Positions 7,266 to 15,876 of a stretch of 31,451 nucleotides of DNA are shown one piece after another (positions within the stretch are counted from its first letter, which is position 1; each line of letters starts with the position of its first letter). Under the pieces are notes generated by a model. It was not told the origin of the DNA, did not search any database, and saw nothing but the letters and a program-made list of their open reading frames with translations. Source of the DNA: JARRRD01 sp037381085 (GTDB lineage Bacteria; Nitrospirota; Thermodesulfovibrionia; Thermodesulfovibrionales; UBA6898). Where the stretch lies: positions 1 through 31,451 of the forward strand of contig JARRRD010000036.1 of the NCBI GenBank assembly GCA_037381085.1. Reading direction: 5' to 3'. The position numbers were made by a program, and so were the translations under genes.

Positions 7266-8652
7266 TTACATTCTCCCCGGGCGGCAGAGTAATAGTGAAA
7301 GATGTCCCGCCTCCCTCCCTGCTTTCGACCTTGATGTTGCCCCCGTGCCTGGTTATTATGTTGAATACGATTGCAAGACCAAGACCTGTGCCTTTGTCTT
7401 TCGTAGTATAGAACGGCTCGAATATCTTTTCCACGGCCTCCGCGGACATCCCTCTGCCGCTGTCCGAGACCTTTATTGTGACTGCGTCCTCCCGTCTCCT
7501 GACGGCGACCTTAAGATCGCCCAGTCCGGACATTGCATCGATCGCGTTTCCGAAAAGGTTGATGAATACCCTCTCCAGCTGCTCGGGGTCGGCGCTGACC
7601 AGCACCCCGCCCGGATCGGTGTCGAGGCCGAATTTTATGTCCCCTGTCTCCGCCGTCACCCCGGCGAGCCTGAAGGCCCGTCCGAGAAGATCATTGAGCT
7701 CGATTTCGGTGCGCCGGGGCTCTCTTCCACGCGCAAATTCGAGCAGGTCTCCCACTATCCTTTTTACCCGTCTGGTCTGGCCCACAATGTCCTCCATGAT
7801 CTCCTTCACCCGGGGAGAACGTGCATCCTCTGCCTCTTTTTCAAGTATCTGGGCCGATATATAGATATTATTGAGCGGGTTGTTCAATTCGTGGGCGACC
7901 CCGGAGGCAAGAGTTCCGATAGATGCCAGTTTCCTGTTCCGGAGCAATTCCTCGTTCTTCTTCTTCAGTTCCTCTTCCCGAAGTACGAGGTCGTGCTCCA
8001 TTGCAACGAAGGCTGAGGTCAGAAGGCCGACTTCGTCACGCTTTTCAGAGACCGCAAGGGACGCGAAGTTGCCTTTCCCTGTCTTCCTGACGGCCTCTGT
8101 CAGTTTCCTCAGCCGGCCGACCACACTGTGGCTTATGAGGAAGAGGGTGATGAGTCCGACAATGAAGAAGAGTGGGGCCGGCACAGAGAACAATTCTTCC
8201 AGCAGTCGGGCATTAACTGAAGGCTGCTCGAGGAAAGTCGATTCGATGAGCGGGGAGAAGACAGCATGATCGGGATGGGAAGCCTTGAGGGCGTCGAATT
8301 CCCTGTGAAACTCAGTCACGAAGGTCTCGATCTTCTTGAACCGGCCTTCGTATTCCGTGATTACCGATTCCAATTCCTGTAATTTGCCGCTGCCGTCGAT
8401 CTGGCTCCCCTCCCGGATGATGTCCCTGAGTTCCTTTAAATATATATGCACATCCCGGATCTCCGCCGCATTCATGTAGAGGAAATAGTTTTTTTCATGT
8501 CTCCTTAATTGCAGCGATTCGCTTCTCAAATTGTCCGCAAGCCGGATATCCTTTCTGATTTCGATGAAATTGACATATGAGGCAACGGCCAGGACGGCTA
8601 TGATAAGGGAACTCATGAGGAAGTTGAAGATGATATTTTTCTTCAGGGACAT
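7255..8652 (-). CDS. Membrane sensor histidine kinase partnering the NtrC-type regulator
   Basis: A 465-residue kinase. Membrane helix 1 spans about 7-29. A helical periplasmic sensor of about 125 residues follows, including LRRHEKNYFLYMNA, a motif typical of four-helix or HBM-like sensor domains. Membrane helix 2 is about 158-177, then a HAMP linker. The HisKA dimerisation helix has the phospho-accepting H254 in GVAHELNNPL. The HATPase domain shows the N box (NLFGNAIDAM), DSGRGM and GTGLGLAI. The ligand is unknown; HBM-type sensors often bind small organic anions, which is only a hint. The start codon has only a weak ribosome binding site. The direct partner is the overlapping response regulator. 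Confidence 0.93.
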   Translation of the reverse strand: MSLKKNIIFNFLMSSLIIAVLAVASYVNFIEIRKDIRLADNLRSESLQLRRHEKNYFLYMNAAEIRDVHIYLKELRDIIREGSQIDGSGKLQELESVITEYEGRFKKIETFVTEFHREFDALKASHPDHAVFSPLIESTFLEQPSVNARLLEELFSVPAPLFFIVGLITLFLISHSVVGRLRKLTEAVRKTGKGNFASLAVSEKRDEVGLLTSAFVAMEHDLVLREEELKKKNEELLRNRKLASIGTLASGVAHELNNPLNNIYISAQILEKEAEDARSPRVKEIMEDIVGQTRRVKRIVGDLLEFARGREPRRTEIELNDLLGRAFRLAGVTAETGDIKFGLDTDPGGVLVSADPEQLERVFINLFGNAIDAMSGLGDLKVAVRRREDAVTIKVSDSGRGMSAEAVEKIFEPFYTTKDKGTGLGLAIVFNIITRHGGNIKVESREGGGTSFTITLPPGENVNGS

Positions 8653-8880
8653 TGGTTTATATTATCGCCTATGTAAAAAGAAAAAGGGAGGGGGATGCCG
8701 CCGTCAGACAAGGGGTGGGTGAGGAATTTATCCTGAAGGTGCATGGAGCAGATTTTTAAAGTCGGGGGCGGTTTATGGTATATTTAAAAATGTCTTACTC
8801 GTTGATCCTGCCGCGCAGACAGTGAAGAAAATAGCGATTTTATTATATTTTGTTCCGGCAGCGTCCTTTCCTCCCGGCAG
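8653..8880. other. Divergent intergenic region between the kinase gene and glnD
   Basis: About 230 nt separate the kinase start from the first possible glnD start. The middle is AT-rich (around 8750-8850) and probably holds promoters for both directions. I find no convincing -35/-10 pair, no sigma-54 element and no copy of the TGAACA half-site seen near 5760, so autoregulation of the kinase by that motif is not suggested. Confidence 0.4.
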
Positions 8881-11424
8881 ATGCCGCGTCTTCCAAACGT
8901 GCCCTTCCGGTCGCGGAAGGCCGTTGGGGTCCTGACATTCATGTATGGTATGCGGGAGAACATCTTGCGCCAGATAGAGGGATGGATCCGTGAGGGGGCG
9001 GGAGGGGCCGCTCTTGCCGACAGATACACGGGCACAATAGACGATTTCCTCAGGGACATATTTGATTCCGTGAAGAGCGAGTCGGGCACGGCGCTGCTCG
9101 CCGTCGGCGGCTATGGTCGCGGAGAACTTGCACCTTTTTCCGATATCGACATCATGTTCCTCGCTCCCCATCGACATCGTAACGAAGCGGTCGAGGGTGT
9201 TCTTTACAGACTCTGGGACACCGGTTTCGACATAAGCCACTCCTTCAGAACGCCGGAGGAGTGCATCGAAGAGGCCTTCAGAGACATAAAGACAAGGACG
9301 TCACTACTTGAATCCAGGTATATCGCCGGTGACAGGAGGCTTTACGCTTCCTTCAGGGAAAGGGTGTATCCGGTGATCGCTTACAAGAGACGGAAGGATT
9401 TCGTCAGGGACAAGCTCAGGGAGATGGAGAAGAGGCACCTGGATTCGGGTGAGTCTCTTTACCTCCTGGAACCGCACCTTAAAGAGGGGGAAGGGGGGCT
9501 CAGGGATGTTCACACCGCCTACTGGCTTGCCAGGGTGGCGATGAGGGTTGAGGACTTTCAATCCTTCCTGGGACTTCTTGACGCCGGTGAGTCCCGGCGT
9601 CTCGCCGCCGCCCGCGATTTTCTGCTTCGGGCGAGATACTGTCTCCATCTCGAAAGCGGGAGGAGGAATGATGTCCTCTCTTTCGAATACCAGAGAAATG
9701 TAGCGGCCCTTCTGGGGTTTCGAGACTCTCATAAATTCAGGGCGCATGAAAGACTTCTTCGCTATTACTACCTGAAGGGCAAGATTATAAGGGAAGCGAC
9801 GAAAAAGATCATGGTCATGTGCAGCAGGCAGTATGTGAGAGTCAGACGGGACTTTTTTGTCAGACGGATTTCGGAAGGCTTTGCCCTTTCGGGAGGCAGG
9901 CTGATATCGACGAAGGACAATCCTTCCGGACTGTGCGCCGGAGAGATCATGGAGAGTTTTTATCTGCTTGCAAAAAAGGGGAGGAGGTTCAGCAGCGCCA
10001 TGAGGGAGAAGATCCGGACTAGCCTTGTCCGGATAAACAGCGCCACCAGAGGCTCTCCGGAAGTCGTGCGGCCTTTCCTCGATATCCTGAAGAGCGAACG
10101 GGTTTATGACACCCTGAGCGAGATGAACGAAACGGGCGTCCTTGGCAGATTCCTTCCCGAGTTCGGGGCCCTGCGTCTGCTCGTGGTCCGGGAGCCTTAC
10201 CACATGTATACTGTCGACGAGCATACTTTAATGGCCGTAAGGCATCTTGAGGAACTCAGGAATACGAAATACGGTAGACTCGAAGATCTGCGCCTGCTGA
10301 TCAACGGAATGGATGACGTCGATATGCTGTACATGGTAATCCTGTTCCACGACATCGGCAAGGCGGCGGGCAGACGCCACGAAGAGGAGGGGTATAAGCG
10401 GCTGAAGAATGTCATGGAAAGATTCAACCTCGATGTGCAAAGAAGGAATAGAATAGAACTCCTTGTCAGGAACCATGTTTTGATGGCGAGGGTCGCGCTG
10501 ACGAGGGAGGCGAGCGACTCCGATGTAATTGCGGCATTCGCGGACGCTGTCGGCGACGCCGAGAACCTCCGGGCGATATATCTGATCACCTATGCCGACA
10601 TGTCCGCCGTGAATCCCGGCTTCTGGAATTCCTGGAAGGCCTATCTCCTGAAGGAACTGTATGTGCGCACCCTCGAATATCTGGCCGGCATAAAGGAAGA
10701 CAAGTCGGGATATATAGACCGCCTTCACCGTATTGAACCCGGTGTCGAGGCGGAGGCCCTGGCTTCCTTCGTCGGGGGGATGCCTGAGAGGTATCTGCTC
10801 TCAACGCCCGGCGAGTGGATAGTCAAGGATTACGCCCTGATGCAGAAGGCGAAAAAGACGGGTTTTGCCCTGCGGGTAGACGCGGGTTCGGAGGGGGTGG
10901 TGGAACTGTCCGTCAGCGCGAAGGACTGTCCCGGGCTCTTTTCGAAGATCGTCGGACTGCTTTCTTCTAAGGGAGTAAATATAGTAAGCGGCCGTATATT
11001 TACCGGGGGCAACGGAATCGTCATAGACAAGATATCGGTTTCCAACTGGCACAAGCTCTGGTGGGACGGCTTCGACAGTGAGATAGAAGAAGGGCTGAGG
11101 GCGGTCATAGTGAGCGGCAGGCCCCTTTCCGTTACAGGCAGGAGCGCCCCTGTAATATGTCCCTTCGACATTTTCATAGAGCTGGATAACGAGGCGTCGG
11201 AGAAATTCACCCTCCTGGAACTGTTTTCTCCGGACAGGCTCGGCCTTTTATACGATGTCTCGAGTGTAATGTACAAGATCGGGATCGATATTGTCTCCGC
11301 CAGGATCAACACGGAGACGGGACTGGCCCAGGACGTCTTCTATATCCAGTCGGAAAAGGGTAAGATCGGCCTGGAAGCCGCACAGGAACTGCTGGCAGAT
11401 CTGTGGGCGGTGTTGAAAAAATGA
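8881..11424 (+). CDS. glnD: [Protein-PII] uridylyltransferase / uridylyl-removing enzyme GlnD
   Basis: GlnD senses glutamine and adds or removes UMP on PII proteins. The protein is 847 residues from the first ATG. The nucleotidyltransferase domain has GGYGRGELAPFSDIDI (near residue 75-90) with the two catalytic Asp of DID. The HD hydrolase domain has HDIGKAAGRRHEEEG (near residue 489). Two ACT domains form the C-terminus, beginning near residues 672 (VELSVSAKDCPGLFSKI) and 775 (FTLLELFSPDRLGLLYDV). Domain order and length are standard. The true start is uncertain: ATG at 8881 lacks a ribosome binding site, and ATG at 8941 (MYGMREN...) or 8950 would fit homologue length about as well. No PII or ammonium-transporter gene is visible nearby. 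The stop overlaps the tamB ATG (ATGA). Confidence 0.95.
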   Translation: MPRLPNVPFRSRKAVGVLTFMYGMRENILRQIEGWIREGAGGAALADRYTGTIDDFLRDIFDSVKSESGTALLAVGGYGRGELAPFSDIDIMFLAPHRHRNEAVEGVLYRLWDTGFDISHSFRTPEECIEEAFRDIKTRTSLLESRYIAGDRRLYASFRERVYPVIAYKRRKDFVRDKLREMEKRHLDSGESLYLLEPHLKEGEGGLRDVHTAYWLARVAMRVEDFQSFLGLLDAGESRRLAAARDFLLRARYCLHLESGRRNDVLSFEYQRNVAALLGFRDSHKFRAHERLLRYYYLKGKIIREATKKIMVMCSRQYVRVRRDFFVRRISEGFALSGGRLISTKDNPSGLCAGEIMESFYLLAKKGRRFSSAMREKIRTSLVRINSATRGSPEVVRPFLDILKSERVYDTLSEMNETGVLGRFLPEFGALRLLVVREPYHMYTVDEHTLMAVRHLEELRNTKYGRLEDLRLLINGMDDVDMLYMVILFHDIGKAAGRRHEEEGYKRLKNVMERFNLDVQRRNRIELLVRNHVLMARVALTREASDSDVIAAFADAVGDAENLRAIYLITYADMSAVNPGFWNSWKAYLLKELYVRTLEYLAGIKEDKSGYIDRLHRIEPGVEAEALASFVGGMPERYLLSTPGEWIVKDYALMQKAKKTGFALRVDAGSEGVVELSVSAKDCPGLFSKIVGLLSSKGVNIVSGRIFTGGNGIVIDKISVSNWHKLWWDGFDSEIEEGLRAVIVSGRPLSVTGRSAPVICPFDIFIELDNEASEKFTLLELFSPDRLGLLYDVSSVMYKIGIDIVSARINTETGLAQDVFYIQSEKGKIGLEAAQELLADLWAVLKK

Positions 11425-14400
11425 AAAAACGTATATTCCTTGTTTCCATCGCGGCAGTTGCAGTCATCACTGCTGTTTTTCTGCGCGGCCCCTATGTTTC
11501 AAACCTCCTGAAGGGGACAATGCTGCCCGAGATGGAAAAAGCCACCGGGACAAACATGACTGTCGGCAGGATATATGTCAATCTCTTCCCCCTGTATGTT
11601 GAGGCGGACGGTCTGATAATGGCCGATAAAAAGGGTGGGAGGATACTTTCGGTGAGGAGGGCGAGGGCATACATCGACATTTCAGGATTTCTTGCAAGGC
11701 GGGCGGACATTCGAAGACTGGTGATAAGGGATCCCGAGATTACCACGGACAGCGCACATGTCAGAGATATAGTCGGCAATATAAGAGCTTACGGGGCCGC
11801 GAAGAGGAAGGGGGCGCTGAAGATAGAAGTCCTGGCTGTTGAAATACGGAACGGTAATGCCGGCTTCAGTGATGAAGAGAGTGGCACCGTGGCCGAGGCC
11901 AGCGGTTTCAACGGAGAGATAATACTCGGGAAAAACAAGCGCATCAGGGCCTCCGTTCGAAAGGCCGGGATAAAAAAGGGGAGATGGCCCGAGATCGCGG
12001 GGCGTGCCGACATCATTTTGTCCCTGAGCGGAGAGAAGATCCGGATAAAACGGTTTGTATTCGACTCCCTTGGATCGACGCTGAGAAGTTCGGGAGAATA
12101 CAGCGGAAAAAGGGGACGGCTGCAAACGAACGTAAGTCTTCTGTTCTCTTCTGTCAAGAAGGTCTTCGGGCTTGGCAGGAGGGGTGACGGCAGGATAAAT
12201 GCCGGCGGCACTGTTGCTTTCGGTGGCGGTGAAGTTTCCGTGGACCTGAGCGTCGACGGGAACTTTTATATCCAGACGCTGATGGAACTGCTGAAGGTTA
12301 AAGAGAAGATAGAGGGACTTGTACGCATAAGGGGCAGGATCGCAGGGCCACTCAGGCATATCACGGGGACGGGAACCATGACCCTGACAAAGGGAAACCT
12401 TTTCAATGTGGCAATAGATTCCCTGGCCAGCAGGGTGTCATACGCCGACGGTGTGATGAAATTCACGGACGGTTCAGGCAGGATGTATGACGGTACGGCA
12501 AAGGTGACGGCTTCCATTCATCTTCCCGTCGTGAACCATTATGAGGTGACTGCCGATTTTTCCGGCATAGGCAGCAAGCAGGTCTTCAGGCTCATAGGAT
12601 GGGACCCCGGCATACAGCCCGGTAAGGTTAACGGCACCCTGACGACCAGGGGAGCAAAGTTTGATCCGGAGGGGAATTTCGAATACGCAAGTGCCGGTGA
12701 CGGGAAGAACATGCTCGGAAGAATAAGAAGCATCACTGGAAGATATGCCATGCGGGATGAAGTTCTTTCTCTGGAGGACCTTAAAGCGGGCACAGGCATT
12801 TCCGTCATTTCGGCTGCCGGTCTGGCGGATATCAGGAACAGGACGCTGAGTTTTGACGAAAGACTCGTATTTTCAGACATAACGGATGTGACTCTTCCCT
12901 ATTACCGCCTCCTCAAGGGAAGCGGAGAGTTTGACGGAAGGATAGCGGGCACGTTCGACTCCCCGGTCATAAAGGGGCATGTGAAGATAGTCCGGCCGGT
13001 CATCGAAGGGTACGAAGCCGATGCCCTCGATGCCGACTTCAAATATAGCAAGAACCTTCTGGATGTCGACGGGCTGACCGTGAATACCGCCGCGGGGGGC
13101 ATGGGGTTGAAGGGCAGCGTATCTTTTCCCGGTGAGAGAAAACTCTTCGATCTTTCCGGCCCGGAATACAATTTGAAGGCTGTTGTCAGGAATGCCGGCC
13201 TTGGACAGTTCGCGAAGATTTTCTATCCGAACTTCAGGGGTACGGGCGGGCTGAGTGCGGACATCAGGATCACGGGGGATGGCGCGCATCCCATTGTCTC
13301 CGGTGACGGCTCTGTCGTGAATGCCGGCATCTACGGCATACACGCCGATTCTGTCTCATTTGACTGGGCTTATGCCGACAGTGGACTGCGCTTTGAGCAT
13401 ATGAAGATAAAACGGGGCGCGTCGGTTCTTGCAATGGACGGCAGAATAGACGACCTCGGGAATTTTTCCTACAGGGCATCTTCGGGCAGGATCCTGCTCA
13501 GCGACCTCATCGGAAGAAAAATAGATGGAGACGTGGTCTTCAGACTTGAGACGGATGGACATGGCACGCTCGATAAACCGTCCGTTTCCATGGAGGCGGA
13601 CATAATAGGGGGATCTCTGAGAGACAGGCCTGTCGGAAACGGGGTCGTTTCGGCAAGGATACAGGACAGAGAAATTTCATTGCGGGCGACCGTGTTGAAC
13701 GGAGAGGTAAAGGTCACCGCTCGAGGAAGGCTGGAAGAAGAGCTGCCGTGGGACGCCTCCATCGAGTTGCTGCCGGGGAGGTATGATTCCCTGCTTGGTG
13801 CCTTCATGAAGGACGTCCCTGCGGATCTCTTGCTGAATCTCAGCGGATCTGCTTCGCTGCACGGCGACAGATCTCATGTGTCAGCGTCTGCTGTCGTCAG
13901 ACAGATGACTCTTTCCATGTACGGACACAGTTTCACGGCCGAAAAGAAGATTTCACTCCTGTTGAATAACCGCAACCTGGAAATGAAGAACATTTCCCTC
14001 AGAAGCGGCAACACTTCCCTGGCCATAGACGGGAACGTCGTCCTGGGGAAACAGTACAATGTCGTTTTCGAAGGAAACTCAGACCTTGCTACGTTAAGGG
14101 GCCTTTCGGACACGATAGGACTCCTGAAGGGTGACGCTGAGTTTGTCCTTTCGATTACGGGAGACTGGGAAACGCCGCAGGTCAATGGCGGGGTCAGTAT
14201 AAAGGACGGTTCGTTTGCTCTGAAGGACCATCCTTACCGTTTCAGTTCACTGGACGGGAATATTTACATGGACAATGACAGGATAGTACTGCAAAAACTC
14301 ACGGGGAAGTTCGGGGGCGGGGACGCGGAGTTGTCGGGCGTGATGTACCTTAAGAGATTCGCCGTCAGGCGATTTTATGTCGAGGCGGCTCTTGACAGGG

Positions 14401-15332
14401 TCAACATGTCGGTTTCTGACGGCTTCAACGTGAACTTCGGGGGAAAGCTGCTTCTGAATGGTACACCCGCCTCGCGAATGCTCTCGGGCGACATCCATAT
14501 TAACCGCGCGCGGTACAGGGAGAGGGTTGAGTGGAAAAGCTGGCTTTTAAAGAGAAAGGACACAGAGAGATACAAGACTGAAATATCGGACATCGAAAAG
14601 ACGGAGCTCAATATCAGGGTGACCGGCAAGGACAGCATCCGGATCGACAATAATGTTGCGCGGGCCGATGTCGGAGCCGACATTATACTGAGGGGTACTA
14701 TCTACCACCCGCTCCTGCTGGGCAGGATCGAGAGCAGGGAAGGTACGGTATTCTTCAGAAACAACGAGTTCAGGATTACGCGTGCGAGTGCCGATTTTTC
14801 GGGTGCGGAAAGAATAAACCCCTATTTGTCGATAGCGGCGGAAACGGAGGTCAAGGGGTATAAGATCAAGATGAACCTGGAGGGACAGCTGGACCGCTTC
14901 AATGTTTCCCTCTCCTCGGAAGACCCTTCGCTGAAGGACACGGATATAATCGCTCTTCTTGCTGTCGGGCAAACGGGCGGGGATCTGAAGGGGCTGGAGG
15001 GCGGCATCGGCGCGGGTGAGGCCACATCATTTGTGACCGGAAAACTGCAGGACGTGTTTGAGGAGAGAGTGAAGACCATTACCGGCCTCGACAGGTTCCA
15101 GATAGACCCTTATGTTTCGAAGCTCACAGGGACGGTGGAACCGAGGGTTACAGTTTCAAAGCGACTGCTGGGAGACAAGATGTTCGTTACTTATGCCTCT
15201 CCTGTCGGGTCTTCCGAGGAACAGATCATAAAGCTCGAGTATTCTGTTAGCAGGAAGATCTCTCTCGTGGGTGTGAGGGATGAGAGGGGGATTGTAGGCG
15301 GGGATGTTCGCTTCAGGTTCGAATTCAAGTAG
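11421..15332 (+). CDS. tamB: TamB-like translocation and assembly module protein (DUF490/AsmA-like)
   Basis: A 1303-residue envelope protein with one N-terminal membrane anchor (KKRIFLVSIAAVAVITAVFL) and a very long periplasmic region rich in beta strands. This is typical of TamB/YhdP-type bridge proteins that form a lipid-carrying groove between the two membranes. The C-terminal TamB (DUF490) domain is recognisable, with repeated strand blocks such as GTVFFRNNEFRITRASADFSG, the DIIALLAVGQ segment and a final FQIDPYVSKLTGTVEPRVTVSKRL followed by beta strands ending in RFEFK. The chosen ATG overlaps the glnD stop (ATGA), implying coupling. An Omp85 gene follows after about 540 nt, which matches the TamA/TamB or BamA/TamB partnership. 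Confidence 0.88.
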   Translation: MKKRIFLVSIAAVAVITAVFLRGPYVSNLLKGTMLPEMEKATGTNMTVGRIYVNLFPLYVEADGLIMADKKGGRILSVRRARAYIDISGFLARRADIRRLVIRDPEITTDSAHVRDIVGNIRAYGAAKRKGALKIEVLAVEIRNGNAGFSDEESGTVAEASGFNGEIILGKNKRIRASVRKAGIKKGRWPEIAGRADIILSLSGEKIRIKRFVFDSLGSTLRSSGEYSGKRGRLQTNVSLLFSSVKKVFGLGRRGDGRINAGGTVAFGGGEVSVDLSVDGNFYIQTLMELLKVKEKIEGLVRIRGRIAGPLRHITGTGTMTLTKGNLFNVAIDSLASRVSYADGVMKFTDGSGRMYDGTAKVTASIHLPVVNHYEVTADFSGIGSKQVFRLIGWDPGIQPGKVNGTLTTRGAKFDPEGNFEYASAGDGKNMLGRIRSITGRYAMRDEVLSLEDLKAGTGISVISAAGLADIRNRTLSFDERLVFSDITDVTLPYYRLLKGSGEFDGRIAGTFDSPVIKGHVKIVRPVIEGYEADALDADFKYSKNLLDVDGLTVNTAAGGMGLKGSVSFPGERKLFDLSGPEYNLKAVVRNAGLGQFAKIFYPNFRGTGGLSADIRITGDGAHPIVSGDGSVVNAGIYGIHADSVSFDWAYADSGLRFEHMKIKRGASVLAMDGRIDDLGNFSYRASSGRILLSDLIGRKIDGDVVFRLETDGHGTLDKPSVSMEADIIGGSLRDRPVGNGVVSARIQDREISLRATVLNGEVKVTARGRLEEELPWDASIELLPGRYDSLLGAFMKDVPADLLLNLSGSASLHGDRSHVSASAVVRQMTLSMYGHSFTAEKKISLLLNNRNLEMKNISLRSGNTSLAIDGNVVLGKQYNVVFEGNSDLATLRGLSDTIGLLKGDAEFVLSITGDWETPQVNGGVSIKDGSFALKDHPYRFSSLDGNIYMDNDRIVLQKLTGKFGGGDAELSGVMYLKRFAVRRFYVEAALDRVNMSVSDGFNVNFGGKLLLNGTPASRMLSGDIHINRARYRERVEWKSWLLKRKDTERYKTEISDIEKTELNIRVTGKDSIRIDNNVARADVGADIILRGTIYHPLLLGRIESREGTVFFRNNEFRITRASADFSGAERINPYLSIAAETEVKGYKIKMNLEGQLDRFNVSLSSEDPSLKDTDIIALLAVGQTGGDLKGLEGGIGAGEATSFVTGKLQDVFEERVKTITGLDRFQIDPYVSKLTGTVEPRVTVSKRLLGDKMFVTYASPVGSSEEQIIKLEYSVSRKISLVGVRDERGIVGGDVRFRFEFK

Positions 15333-15876
15333 AACCTGTCTCAAGAGCGACTTTCAAAAAAATCGTCACCCTCGCGAAGGCGTGGGTCCACTTCAAACCT
15401 TGAAAAAGATGGATTCCCGCCTACGCGGGAATGATGACGCGAAAAAACCAGATAATGGCAAGAAATCAATTTTGATATAGTTCTAGCGCCCGGTCGTAAA
15501 TTCCGACGTAGCAAAGCAGCACGGAAGGAACATCGAAAAAGTCTTGTAATGACGACATGTTCTATCCATCTTCCACATAAATGAGGACCCGACGTTTGGT
15601 TACTTCCGAAAAATGGTCGGCAGGCCTCTCTATAGGGCTGCAAGGTGTCGCTACAAGACAGTTTTCGCTGCCCATTCCGCGCTTTTCCGGGAATCTTATG
15701 CAACAATGGGGTCTCCCGTGGTCTTTGCTATGGATGCCATGGGGTTCTTCGTGCGGCTGCGGAGCAACATCCGCGCGGTTTCCGGTTTATGGTCGGCGTC
15801 TGTATTCTGTATAATGTAATGCAGGGTTTTCGCGGACTGTTGCCGCGGTGGGCCAATATTCGCTAATGACGAAGTC
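15333..15876. other. 544-nt intergenic region between tamB and bamA
   Basis: The first 110 nt hold a REP-like double palindrome (15364-15439). At 15523-15554 there is a 32-nt stretch with 27 identities to 25014-25045 downstream of obgE. From about 15560 to 15876 the sequence has several short open frames but no composition or motif suggesting a real protein. No strong promoter for bamA was identified. Confidence 0.5.
15364..15439. repeat. REP/BIME-like double-hairpin intergenic repeat
   Basis: Two related hairpins face each other. The right one is perfect: ATTCCCGC-CTAC-GCGGGAAT (15413-15432). The left one, ACCCTCGC-GAAG-GCGTGGGT (15368-15387), is 7/8 paired. The outer ends CGTCA (15364) and TGACG (15435-15439) are also inverted. 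This is the architecture of paired REP units inserted between genes; the CCCGCcttcGCGGG core recurs in many genomes. It may also end tamB transcription. Confidence 0.75.

Noticed and set aside
9304..10224. A 306-codon minus-strand frame inside glnD
   Set aside because: Antisense shadow of glnD in GC-rich codons; rich in Pro, Arg and His with no fold signal.
15560..15876. Short plus-strand frames upstream of bamA (about 70 codons each)
   Set aside because: Three overlapping frames of similar length with no ribosome binding sites and protein-like composition in none; most likely noncoding.
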